A stretch of 64,000 nt of DNA, taken from NCBI GenBank assembly GCA_018136815.1, contig CM030943.1, positions 1,962,946 to 2,026,945 on the forward strand. The letters run 5' to 3'. This stretch comes from Isochrysis galbana (taxonomy: Eukaryota; Haptophyta; Isochrysidales; Isochrysidaceae). Shown one piece after another: positions 1-10,121 of the stretch. The notes under the pieces were generated by a model. That model was not told the origin of the DNA. It searched no databases and worked only from the letters and a program-made list of their open reading frames with translations. Within the stretch, counting starts at the first letter, position 1. Each line of letters starts with the position of its first letter. The position numbers and the translations under genes were made by a program.

Positions 1-2089
1 CGAGCGGCGCCAAGAAGTGCGCTGCGACAGTCGGCTTCAATAAGCAGCTAGTGCGCGAGCGGGCGGAGACCTATGAGGCAATCAAAGGACTGGAGCGGCT
101 GCCGGAACTCGACTACGTGCCTAGCGCGCGCTACGAAGAGGCACCGGTGGAGGAGATCCTCCACCCGTTGATCGATGAGGCGGGCGTCATCCTTGTGGCG
201 GGCGCTTATTTTGGCGACGAGGGCAAGGGCAAGACGGTTGACGCTATCGCACGCCACCCAGCAGTCAAGGTGGTGGCGCGCGTCAACTCAGGCGAGAACG
301 CGGGGCACACCGTTTTTGGTGAGACTGGCCACAAGTACGACTTCCATCTCTGCCCGTCGGGCTTGCTCACCCCGGGGAAGGTCAACGTGATTGGACCCGA
401 GTGCGTCATGGATCCCGTGTCCTTCATGGAGCGTGAGATCTCGCAGCTGATCCTGACAAACGTGAAGTACATGGACCGGCTCTTCATTGGCAACGTCCAT
501 CTCGTCTGCCCGCACCACAAGCTGCTCGACCTCATCGGCTCGTGGGACGCGCCCAACCGCTCGACACTGCAGGGCATGGGGCCCGTCCACGCCTCCAAGG
601 CTTCGCGCCGCGGTCTGCGGCTCGACCACCTGTTCAACGGGCGCGACGGCAATGCGGTGTGCCGCTCGGCGCGCGTAATGCGAGGCTCGCGGCGTAGCCC
701 GCGGGAGCATGACACGCTTAGCTCACTCGACTCCCCTGGTTCCCCTCCGTCATTTCTCGGCTGCAGGGCGCGCGCATCCGGCTGGAGCGCGATATGGGGG
801 AGTACTGGGGAGCGCTCAAGGTGAAGGGCGTATCAGAGGCCGACCTCTTACGCGTTGCCGAGGTAAGGCCGCGACTGCTGGAAGTGCGCGCGTACAAGCG
901 GCACCCATTCGATGTGGGTGCGCCCTCGACCTGGCAGCCAACCATCCCCATCATTCCGCCTCAGGCAAACCCGAAGATCCAGCCTCACGTCCTGGGCTTC
1001 ATCCGGGCAGAGGACAAGGCGGGCTATGTGCTGGACTTGTTCGACAAGTGGGTCATCAATAACCCCGACTTCCCCAAGTGCGCCGACGTCTCGTACGTGC
1101 TCCGTCAGACGATAGCCCAGGGAGGCAAGGTGCTCCTCGAGGGGCCACAGTCCTACTTCCTGTCCAACGCATCCGAGAAGTTTTGGGACTCGGGCACCTC
1201 AGCTAACACAGATGCTGCGGGCATGCTTTGTGCGGCAAGGATCAACCTGACTTCACCCAGCCTCAAACCCCTCTGCATCAACATCCACAAGGCGCCGGGC
1301 GCATCGCGCGTCGGGTCAGGAGCCAACCCCTGCGCTTTCGTGCCGCAGCACTACTTTTCGACGACTGACTCGACCAAGGAAGACTTTGAGCTGATGAAGC
1401 TCGATTGGCGCGAGGTGTGCAAGAGCTACTTCGGCTCAATCCAACCCAACGGGCTGCTTCGGCCAGGGAAGTACACCAACGCGACGGGAACGTACGACTT
1501 GGGTGTCGCCATGGCCGCCGCTTCCTGCATCCATCCTTCGCACCGTGAGTTTGGTGTCACGTCCGGCAGGCCGCGCGTCGTCGGCTTCTTTGACTGCGTT
1601 GCGCACGCGGAGCTCATGCAGATCCAGGGCCCGTACTGCTCAATCTCCGCGTTTGACCGCGCCGACGACTATGACGAGTACGCCGTCTGCATTGCCTACG
1701 TCTATGCCCACCCGCAGGGGCTCGAGCTTACCTCCAACGGCCGTGTGTTCAAGTCTGGCACCATCATCCGGGCGGGCGAGCAGCTGCCCACGCAGCAGAT
1801 CCTCGCTCACTGCGAACCGATCCTCAAGAAGGTGCAGGGCTGGCGCGACACCCCCATCTTTGCGCGCTCCGAGTGGTGGAAGTCCCAGCAGCACCCGGTC
1901 GCACTACCCGACAACGTCTGCGCCCTGCTCGACATCATCGAGCACTTCACAGGGACTACCATCATATCCATCGGCAACGGGCCACGGGGCGATGAGATCG
2001 TGTACCTGCGGAGGCTACGCGAACGCACCTTGCCCTTTGGGCTTGGCAGCCCGCGGTCGTCTGCCGGCAGGCCGAAGGCGGAGTCCTGA
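1..2089 (+). CDS. Adenylosuccinate synthetase (PurA family), 5' partial
   Basis: This enzyme class joins IMP and aspartate, using GTP, in the first step of AMP synthesis. The reading frame is open to the left edge, so the start lies outside the window. Exon 1 (to 674) carries the P-loop GDEGKGK and the NAGHTV motif with its catalytic histidine, followed by GMGPVHASKASRRGLR, which matches the family's GIGP/KASRRG block. A GT-AG intron at 675-766 joins in phase 0 to the next exon. A second stretch, 863-964, has GTAAGG and CAG ends and a length divisible by three; it may be an intron or retained coding sequence. Further on are LLEGPQ, EFGVTSGRPR and a C-terminal TIISIGNGPRGDEI, all typical positions. 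The family's TKLD segment is replaced by SAFDRAD and the usual WGDEG is FGDEG, so this is a divergent member. It keeps the catalytic Asp of GDEGKGK, unlike phage PurZ enzymes. The family is sure; exact substrate use is not. Confidence 0.85.
675..766 (+). other. Intron in adenylosuccinate synthetase
   Basis: The donor is GTAATG and the acceptor CTGCAG. Both sides are phase 0, and joining them moves the frame from codon starts at multiples of three to the frame that stays open to 2089. Without this splice the upstream frame runs into unrelated sequence and stops at 824. Confidence 0.7.
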
Positions 2090-3602
2090 CGCGGCGGCGG
2101 CACCCCACGCGACACGTGAGGCGTGCGGAAGGAGGCACGGGCGGGAAACTATCCGGAAGCAGCCGCTGCGCGCGAGACCGGCAACATAGTGTGAGGTGCC
2201 GTGCCTCTATTTGCAGCGGAATCCCATTGCCATTTACCAGCGAGAACTCAAATAGGACCTTCCGCGTCGTGCCCGTATGGGCTGCACATCGCCCCTCACG
2301 ACTGGGCGAGCAGCTGTGATCGTCACGTCTCGCTCGTGCTTTTGACCATCGCGACCTCGATGTGTGCGAGAGCTCACGCATGGAGGCCATCCCGTCGTTG
2401 TGAGGCAGCACCGGTGCGTGTAAGCCGCGGCCGAGTTGAGCCCACACGAGGTGGGTGGATGGCCCGTGCAAGGTGTGGTGCTCCTCGCTCTCTCGCAAGT
2501 CGCCTATCCGTAGCAGCGCTTGCCCTTGCTGTTGTGCGGACGATGTGTGGGTCATGCGGCGGCGGCGTCTCGTCTCCCATAACTTCCACCCTCGCCTCGC
2601 GCTCGAGAGATTAGCAAGACAGTCGGCTCGACCGTTGCTTGTGCCGTCCGTGCCTTTATGCACGCGGGCGATGAACGTGAGGGTGAAGGGCTTGTCGTAG
2701 TGGTGTGGCAGGGGACAATATTCTAATTCTAATGCATGTAAGAGCTAACAATCTATGAATATGATTGCGCGTGTTGCTTCTATCAATCATGGGCGTATGC
2801 TGTATGATGCGCCTCTTTGGCCGTGAAAAACAAGCCCTTTCAATCCTCATATTCACGCCTCGCACGTGGCTTTGGGGCTCTACCGTGTAGCCACGCCCTA
2901 ATCCCTTAAACGTTCCGCCCCCTCGCGCAACCGCTGCCTTATGCGGCGGCGCCTCTCCTTCCTCCTTCATGTGCCCAGGTTGTTTGGGTGCCGCGGGTTA
3001 GGGGTTAGGCGGGGTGCTCCAGCACCAAGCGGTTGGGTTCTCTCCCCACTGTGCCACTAAATTAAGTAAATTAAGTAAGTAGGGTAGAAAGTGGCCCGTG
3101 TCCATGATAGCGATAGAGATAGGCTATTTTAGATGCTACTACTAGGCCTATTACTATTACTATTAGTGCGTGTTGCACCCCAAATCCGAATCTTCGCCAA
3201 AGTTTTTTCAAAGTAGCGGCTACGCGCCCGGCAAAACGGGTATGCGGTGGCACACGGTGCATTTCACGAACGCTCAAAGGGCCTTGCCAACCGGAACCGT
3301 GTGAGTGAGCTGCACCACTTCCACATGGCACTCGACCTCATGCCGGCATAGGAAATGCACCATTTCGTGAACACCGGAGCGGTCGGCAGCGCTGACATCA
3401 CGGACTGCTAACCCGGATGCACTCAACTGTCCCTGAGACGGCTGATACCGAACTGCATCGGCCGCACGGCATCGCTCACTTTCCCACGCCAACCTTCCGC
3501 TAGGGCCTTGACGCGGAGGCATGCCATGATGCATACGGAGTAAAATCAACCAGCTACTCGCCATGTGCCGATGCGAGTACATCGGCCATGGGGTACGCAG
3601 GC
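2090..3602. other. Intergenic, no recognisable gene
   Basis: I see only short ORFs without family motifs. A patch with repeated TAAGTA words lies near 3060-3085. The region is less GC-rich around 2700-2800 and 3090-3190, where the 3' untranslated ends of the two converging genes may lie. Confidence 0.5.
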
Positions 3603-4602
3603 TCACTTGAGGAGCGAGCGCGCCAGCTGCTCTCTCGCAGACGCAAACATCGTGTTGAACGACTGCTCGGTAAACGCGGCTTCAGCCCCTGTCGGTGCCC
3701 CATCGGAGCCCTTCATGCTAACGCGGTTGACAATGGTGGTTGGGTCCGTCTCTAGGATCATCCCGCCGTCGACGAGCTCGTCTATAGCAAGGAGCAAAGT
3801 GTCAAAATTGTCCATCAAACTGCGCTTATCCGGGGTCGTGCGCAGCGCCGCTGTGAGTGCGTCCACAAGCGCGCTGAGAGCGCTGACGAGGATGAGCTCG
3901 TTCTCCGCCTGGTGCCCAACCACAAAGAACCACACATCGGCGCTATTGCGGTAAACTGTCACCATGTTGTCAAACATGATGATTTCCGCCTCATTCTTCG
4001 CGTTCGTCCGTACCGTCTTCTCGCTCAACTTCTTCTCAAACGCGTGCTCCTACCGGCAGGCGAGGTCACCGGCCAGGGCGGTGAACAGGCATGTAGGGCA
4101 AGGAGGCAGGGTGGCGTGAGAAGGCGGTGCCCACTCAGCAGGCGGCGATGCACCTCTGCGAGGTTGGCGAACTCGTTCTTGTAATACTTCGCGACTATCC
4201 TCTTCCCATCCGAGTCTAGCACCACGAGCGACTTGATCGCGGGGATGTCGCCCTGCACGCAACGGAGGAGGTATGTGGTAAGGGCTCAGGGAGCGACACG
4301 GCGGAGCACACTTGAAGCGGGGGGCACTAGGGGAGGGTAGACCGGGAATGGGCTGGGGGTGGTGGCTCAAGCGAGGGAGCTTGGTAGGTACGAGCGAGCG
4401 GGAGAGCAAGATTAGGGGAAAGCGTGCGGTGAAGGCTGCCTGCTGAGGGCGAGCGCGCGCACGCCCATGTATGGGGAGTTGGAGGAGGGGAGGGGTTGTG
4501 AAGAGAGGATAGTAGAGAGTACTGTGTAGAGGGAGAGGGCGAGAAGGGGGTGGGGCGGGGTGGAGTGAAGGGAAGGGACACACAACGACCAGCTTCAGTC
4601 AT
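3603..4602 (-). CDS. COPZ: Coatomer subunit zeta
   Basis: Zeta is a small subunit of the COPI coat that partners gamma-COP in Golgi-to-ER vesicle budding. Exon 3 (4049-3603) encodes EHAFEKKLSEKT, VWFFVVGHQAENELIL, LLLAIDELVDGGMILETDP and a C-terminus in SLLK, all in family order. Exon 2 (4252-4154) encodes LVVLDSDGKRIVAKYY, the conserved start of the longin-like fold. The 4050-4153 intron (GTGCAT...GGTAG) joins phase 0 and restores the exact spacing between AKYY and AFEK seen in zeta proteins. Exon 1 is tentative: an ATG at 4602 gives seven codons, with a GTGTCC donor at 4581 and a GTGCAG acceptor at 4253, again phase 0. The model is 188 residues, close to the family's usual length. The strand upstream of the start is CT-rich. 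Identity is near certain; only exon 1 is in doubt. Confidence 0.92.
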
Positions 4603-6289
4603 CTAGCCTGAGCGGCCGCGTGAGCCGAAGCATCCGTGCGCGCGAGGGATCCCGGCAGGGAGGGGAAGCAAAGCGATGGAGACGCTGGAGGTGAGAGCGA
4701 GCAGGGCCGGAAATAGAGGCAGACAGAGAGGGAGGGAAGAGGATGGAGGAAAAGGGTGGGAGAAGGGAGAGAGATGAAGGGAGGGAGGCAGTCACTCCCT
4801 CACTCCGTCAGGCAGGCAGGCAGGGAGCAGAAGAGAAGGGGGGGGGGAGGAGGGGGAGGAGAGAGGGAGCGCATGCGGCCGAGCGCGTGGTCCCCCTCCC
4901 CTTCCCCAACGCAATGCCCAGCTTCCCTCTCCCGCCCCTCTCTTCTCCCTCCCTCCCTCCCTCCCTCCCTCCCTCCCTCTCCTCTCCTCTCCCCCCCGTT
5001 CCCCCTTTCCCCACCCCCCTTTCTCTCCCTCCTCTCCTCTCTCACCGTGTCCATCGCGCCGCGCCCGCGCGCCCTCTCTAACTTCTACGCGAGACTAACC
5101 AAACCGGAGAACAGCAAAGGACGGCCGAGGGGTTTTGTTTTTGCACGGCCGCAATAACAATAAGGTCTCCAGAGCTCCAGAGGCCAGAAGCCTACAGTGG
5201 GGCCTGCTTCCAAACACAGAAAAAACAGCCAGTGTTTGGTCATTGAAGAAACACAGTACATAGTTGTCGCGGGTAGGGAGGGTTCATGCGCCCCCCTCCC
5301 ATTCCCATCTTCCATCTTTTGTACTTCTCCCGCCACTAGCAGGTTTCCCCGCGCGACTCCCTCTCGGTCGTCGCGCTCCGGTTCCCCTCTCCCCTTCCTT
5401 GTATCGCGCCTTCATTCTGTCCACCCCCATAGGTTCGCCGCCCCGCGTCTCCGGGCTTCCCCCCCCCCCCCCCCCCCCCGTTCCCTCTGCCTCGCCGCTC
5501 CCCCTCTCTCCCCCTTCCCCGAGTGTTTGAGTGTTTTGCTTAAGCCGCCGGCCCCATTTCATTCCTCTCTTTTCCCGCGTGTTCCCCCCCCCCCCCCCCG
5601 CGCGTGTCTCCGTCTCTCGGGTGTCTTCCGTACGCTCAGCGCTGTCGCTCGAGCGCCCCGTGTCCCCTTCTCGTGTCCCCTAAGTTGTTCCACCGTATAC
5701 CAACTAAGTTTATACTAGGGCCAGGTCAATACTTCTAGAACTTTTTCTAGAAGTTTGGGCGGCTTCTCGAGCGCGTCATAAGTTTGGGCCCTCTCGAGAA
5801 GTGGGCTGCAAGTTTGGGGAGGCGGCGCTCACTCTCTAAGAGTAAAAGCACCCCTATTCTATATTCTGTAAGTATAATCCCCTAAATCTCAATCCAAGTA
5901 TCAAAGTATCCTCCCCTTTTCTATAGTATACATGCCGTTTCCCGCTGCCGAATTTCAAAAAACGGTAAAAACGATACTACGTGTTTCTCACATAACCGGG
6001 ACGTTTTATCTTTCTAAACAGGAGGTACATCCGACCCCCCACACCAAAAACCTTCAATCCCCCCACACCCCCACTGGCGACTGGCCCGCGCCCGCGCGCC
6101 CGCGCATGGCGGGCCGAGGTGAGCCATGCCCGCTGCCCCCTGTCCATGCTAGCCTGCGCCCGTGCGCCCGTGTGTGAGACCGTGGGCGCGCGTCTCAACC
6201 TCCGCCTTGTCCCTCTACAGGCATAGCGACACTGCACGCGCCATCGCGCGTCGCTCGCGGACGGTGACAGCCTTCTCCCTCAGGATGGC
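4603..6289. repeat. Low-complexity intergenic region (GA/CT tracts, poly-C runs)
   Basis: Purine-rich sequence at about 4680-4870 is followed by CT-rich sequence at 4930-5045, with a run of CCCT repeats near 4950-4980. Poly-C tracts of about 17-20 bases lie at 5461-5480 and 5585-5600. From 5700 to 6060 the DNA is AT-richer. Apparent ORFs here are only translations of these repeats. Confidence 0.7.
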
Positions 6290-6800
6290 GTGGCCCCTCC
6301 GACGCAACGCGTGCGCGTGGTTGCGGTTGCGGATGAGGAGGACGAGGAAGTGAGGAGCGGCGGCGGCGAGGAGGCCATGGAGACTGAGCTCGACAAGGTG
6401 GAGCCCACCCGCACCCGCTGCCCCAACAACCGCATCCAGGTTTCCGAGTCCGACGAGAGCAGTGACGGCAACGACATCGGCATCGATCTGGCCGAGGAGG
6501 TGATCTACAACCTCGGCGCGAGCGTGTGGCACAAAACGCTCGGCGACGGCACGATCAAGCACACGGGCAGGGGCACGATGTACGCGAACACGGAGCACGT
6601 GCAAGTGGAATTCTACTCGGAGGAGCAGCAAGCGAGGGCAGTTCGGTGGGTGAGTTCGAAGGAGCTACGACTCACGACGAGAGCCGTGACATCAACACCG
6701 ATAGACGACGCCTTGATGAGCACCCCCTGCTTGCCTTCCTCCTCCGGCACATCGAGGGACGGCGATGCGCCTCCACGGCCGCCGTCGGACGTCGGACGAG
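6290..6800 (+). pseudogene. Acidic ORF with a small beta-barrel-like segment, cut by a retroposon
   Basis: The frame beginning at 6290 is acidic at first (DEEDEEV, SDESSDGND). It then encodes ASVWHKTLGDGTIKHTGRG and VQVEFYSEEQQ, reminiscent of the small barrel segments found at the ends of some helicases and in transposon proteins, where a HxxxGxGxV turn precedes a V-x-F strand. No intact family can be named. From 6801 the frame runs into a 5'-truncated F1 retroposon, so the last 60 or so codons of the open frame are transposon-derived. It may be a host gene fragment or an element protein. Confidence 0.4.
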
Positions 6801-7012
6801 CCCCAGCGTGGACTCGAGGAGAGGACGCGCTGGGGTGCGCGGGGTCGGTGCGTGCACTGGGGGGAGGACAAATATCGAGGGGAGGGGGCAGTGCCCCCAC
6901 CCCCCGGTATCACTCGGACACCTGGCTCGTCAGGCATGGCGGGATTCCGGGACGGGAAAGTTGTGTCCAATTAGCTAGTGGGGTTGGCTAGGATATAACA
7001 TTGATTATTTTA
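6801..7012 (+). mobile_element. F1 retroposon, copy A (5'-truncated)
   Basis: This 212-bp piece starts at CCCCAGCGTGGACTCGAGGA and ends in GGTTGGCTAGGATATAACAT plus an AT-rich tail. It is nearly identical to the 3' parts of the copies at 39113-39984, 48076-48974 and 63410-63753. The missing left part and the shared right end fit 5' truncation of a target-primed retroposon. No clear target duplication is visible. Confidence 0.75.
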
Positions 7013-7017
7013 TTTAT

Positions 7018-7446
7018 TTGTTCCGCCGTATACCGGTTCCACCGGGTCTTGAGAGGCTTCACCCGGTACCGGTACCGGTACCGGTACGGTACCGTACCTG
7101 TGACTCTTATTATAATACTCTAATTATACCATTAGATACTCTTAGTGTACATACAGACAGCTACACAATATACGCAATACGCCCACCGCCCACACCGAGG
7201 GATCGCCGTCCACGCGCCACGCGCTCCCGCCACGCTCGCTATGAGCTATGAGAACTCCTCCTCCTCCTCCTCCTCCTCCCCCCCTTCCTCCTTCCTCCGT
7301 TGGGGCATCTTCAACTTCAATCTCCATTTCCTCTTAACACTCGAGCACAGCGCACGGCCCTCCCGGCTACCATACTGTACGCACCACCGGGTCCGGCGGA
7401 CCCGGTACCGGTCCACCGGTACCGGTACCGGTACCTGTGGAACAAC
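7018..7446. repeat. Segment bounded by GGTACC-rich clusters
   Basis: Short arrays of overlapping GGTACC and ACCGGT palindromes lie at 7062-7092 and 7398-7436. Each is next to GTTCC/GGAAC words, so the two ends look roughly inverted. The AT-richer interior holds a (CTC)n stretch near 7255-7285. It may be a small inverted-repeat element; no target duplication was found. Confidence 0.35.
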
Positions 7447-8290
7447 TTAGGGCCCTCCTGCCCTCGTCCTCGATACGTGCTGTCGCATGTCGTCTGGGGG
7501 CACCCGTTCGTCCTCGGCCCCCTTGTCGCGTGCTTCCCCCGCCCCCGGTAGCACGCATCCCATCCCACTGAGAGGCTGTACTTCACATGTTACATACATC
7601 AGCCCCTCCACCTCCATACGCTCCACAGCCACAGCTCCACTCCTCTCACAGCATGGTAGCGGAGGTGTGTCGACCACGCCTTCCCACTCACGCCCATCCC
7701 TCGCTCCCCTCGCCACGACCGCTCCCGTTCCTCCCGCTTCCTGCCCACCAGTTCCTGCTGCTCTCCACACCCACAACCTCACTCAGCCATGCCAGCCATG
7801 CGAGCCACCCCAGTCACTCCAAACCTCTCACCCAACCTACTACCAACCAGGTCCACCTGCGCCGCATCGCCCGGACCCGAACGAACACACACCCTCCTCC
7901 TTCCTCGCCCCTCCGGTCACCCCCGGGAGATGTGGAGGGGTGCATACGTGTATGTATCTGTGGCAGCAACATGCGCCGAGGCGTACGGGCAGGTGCGCTG
8001 AGGGTTGTCGTGTTGGTACCGGGCTAGTGAGAGTAGTGGTACTAATGCTCAGCTAGATGTTTATTATTATTAGTAGTATTGGTTTTGTCATCTATGTAAG
8101 TGTCCAATCCGCTAGCCTACTGCTCCAAAAAGTCTAAAATAAAACTCCTCTCGTGCGAGCGGACGCCCGAGTGCAGCACCGCATGCTGAATGTGGTAGCA
8201 AAAGTAAGCAAAGACAAGCTCCGCAGAGTTGGTCATGGGGAGAGCTAAGGTTGAATGGGATGTGGAGATGGTTTGCTTCAGGTGATGCCC
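7447..8290. other. Intergenic, no recognisable gene
   Basis: Proline- and serine-rich ORFs overlap on both strands without family motifs. The composition is C-rich with many CCAC/CTCC words. Confidence 0.4.
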
Positions 8291-8299
8291 CGATCTTCA

Positions 8300-8738
8300 A
8301 AAGAAACGACAAAGCGACAAAGGTGCCCTCGCGATGAACGCAAACCTGACTTTAGTGGCACAAGCACTCAACATAGCGGACAGGCTAGCTTAATCTTCCA
8401 CCAAACGCCGCGCCCCGCACCCCCCACGACTCCACATCTCAGGCTCAGTGCGCAACACAGCCCCATACCCCACTCTTCACGCGACAACACCCACGAGAAC
8501 ACAAGAGAAACCGACCGTCCGATAGCGCGAGGGAAGGCCGAGGAATCGACCGTCGGGGATCGGTGCACGCCGCCTGCCACTGGAAACCCCGAACACTGAG
8601 CCCCTAGGTAGAGCACGAGGGGACGAGTTGCAAGGCGAGTGAGAGGAAGTGATAAGGGATGCGGATGCGGGCGTGGCTGTCAGGAAAATGTCACAGAGTC
8701 GCGCGCGCGGTGTGAATATTAAGAATTTTTTTTCTTCG
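8300..8738 (+). mobile_element. Degenerate Ty3/gypsy pol end with T-rich tail
   Basis: Sequence from about 8320 to 8390 matches 18140-18210, the end of the integrase relic, including the words CTCAACATAGC. Sequence at 8575-8735 matches 18380-18540: both hold CACTGGAAACCC, CCTAGGTAGAGCACGAGGGG, GTCGCGCGCGCGG and a terminal run of eight to ten T. The block is therefore a repeated unit next to an LTR copy. No complete reading frame remains. Confidence 0.5.
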
Positions 8739-9052
8739 TGCCGTCGGCCGAAGAGAGGAGGACGGAGAGAGAGAGAGAGAGTCTCGCAGGGCGACTGCAG
8801 AACGAGAAGTCGAAGTCATGCCGGTTTATTACCTTAAACGAGCCAACAATTATAGTAATAGCAAAAACAAAATTCGAATCGCAAATTTCGAGACCAAAAT
8901 CTGCAAACCTGGACTTGAGACCATGGGGAATCCAAATCTGTGTGTCTTGTGCGTCAGTGGCAACACGGGGAACTGTTCAATTGTAATTGTGATTGCGTAC
9001 CTTACACGAATATTCATGCCTACAGCCTTCAGCGATGGGCAGGAATACAACA
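8739..9052 (-). mobile_element. LTR of a Ty3/gypsy-type element (complete copy)
   Basis: Read on the minus strand, this 314-bp unit starts TGTTGTATTCC and ends in CGGCA, giving the TG...CA ends of an LTR. A second copy begins at 19976 on the plus strand, right after a G-rich polypurine tract, which fixes the LTR start. A third, partial copy is at 27748-27954. The apparent ORFs inside are antisense to the LTR and are not counted as genes. Confidence 0.7.
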
Positions 9053-10121
9053 TACAACAAAAGGTGAGGGGCGGCGGGGGCGTGCGGCGTGCGGGGCAGA
9101 CGAGAGCGCGTTTGGGGTTTGGTATTGACCATTGATGGCAAGAGCGAGGAGGCGAACGGGGGACGCAATCGATGCGGAACTGGGGCGTTATGATTATGGG
9201 CATCACCTTACACCTTATTGCTTATTGAATTTGAATACCACGCGCGCCGGCATATCACATGGACACATATACATCATTGACTCTTGACTCCACCTGTCCC
9301 ATAACAACGACCACAGCGACAGTACAACTATCGATGCTAGAGCCAACGATTCAAACCGTTAATGCACATTTTGAAGCTGAAGGTAGAAGGGATAGCGAGC
9401 GCTACAGCAGCACAGCAGCCCCTCAGCGGAGCGCGGTCGCGTCGCCACCGAGGCAATGGAGGCCATTGCAATCACACTCACACGGCATGCGAGGACAGAT
9501 CATCTTGGGGGAGCGGACGGGACATCATCACAACGACAGAAGACCACCATCTGGCATAAGGACAGATTTCACATTTCCACAAGAACGCCACGACCAGATG
9601 ATGGCAGGCGAGCAGACCTCAGCGGGCAATCAAATGCTGCGCCCGCCGGCTTATCATGTTTGCGACGGAGTGGGTGTAGGGTCGGCGGGCTCGGGTCGGG
9701 GCACGCGTGTACGGGTGTGCGTGCCACTACGTCCCAGGAGAAGGGCCCACGAAAATATACGGAGGAAAGGATGCGCGTGCAACACGCATCAGGACAGCGA
9801 ACGAGCGATGCGAGATGAGGGTGGTGCGGGGGTGGGGTCCACTAAGGGGGAAGCGAGCGATTAGGTCACCAAGTCTACGGCGAACGCGGCTCGCATCTTC
9901 CCTGCGCCACCCGGCGAAGGGAAAGAGGCCGCCTAGTCACCGCGCGAACATAAGACTCAAAACAGCCGCTCATGCAGCACGATCCGTGGTCTACGGAAGT
10001 AAACATTGAGGCCAGCGGCGTGGGCCTTCCCAAGGAATGGGTGGCGGCTTGCTGCCGGAACTCCAGTGGACAGGCCTGTGCGTGCGCGTTGCGTGCGAGC
10101 CACCGGCTGCCTCGCAACCTC
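9053..10121. other. Intergenic, no recognisable gene
   Basis: A 201-codon open frame at 9259-9864 (+) shows no domain or motif I recognise, and its codon use resembles surrounding non-coding DNA. AT content is higher at 9170-9400. Confidence 0.4.

Noticed and set aside
8818..9135. Small protein with CVLCVSGNTGNC that might look like a zinc knuckle
   Set aside because: The same sequence recurs three times as part of an LTR and lies antisense to it.
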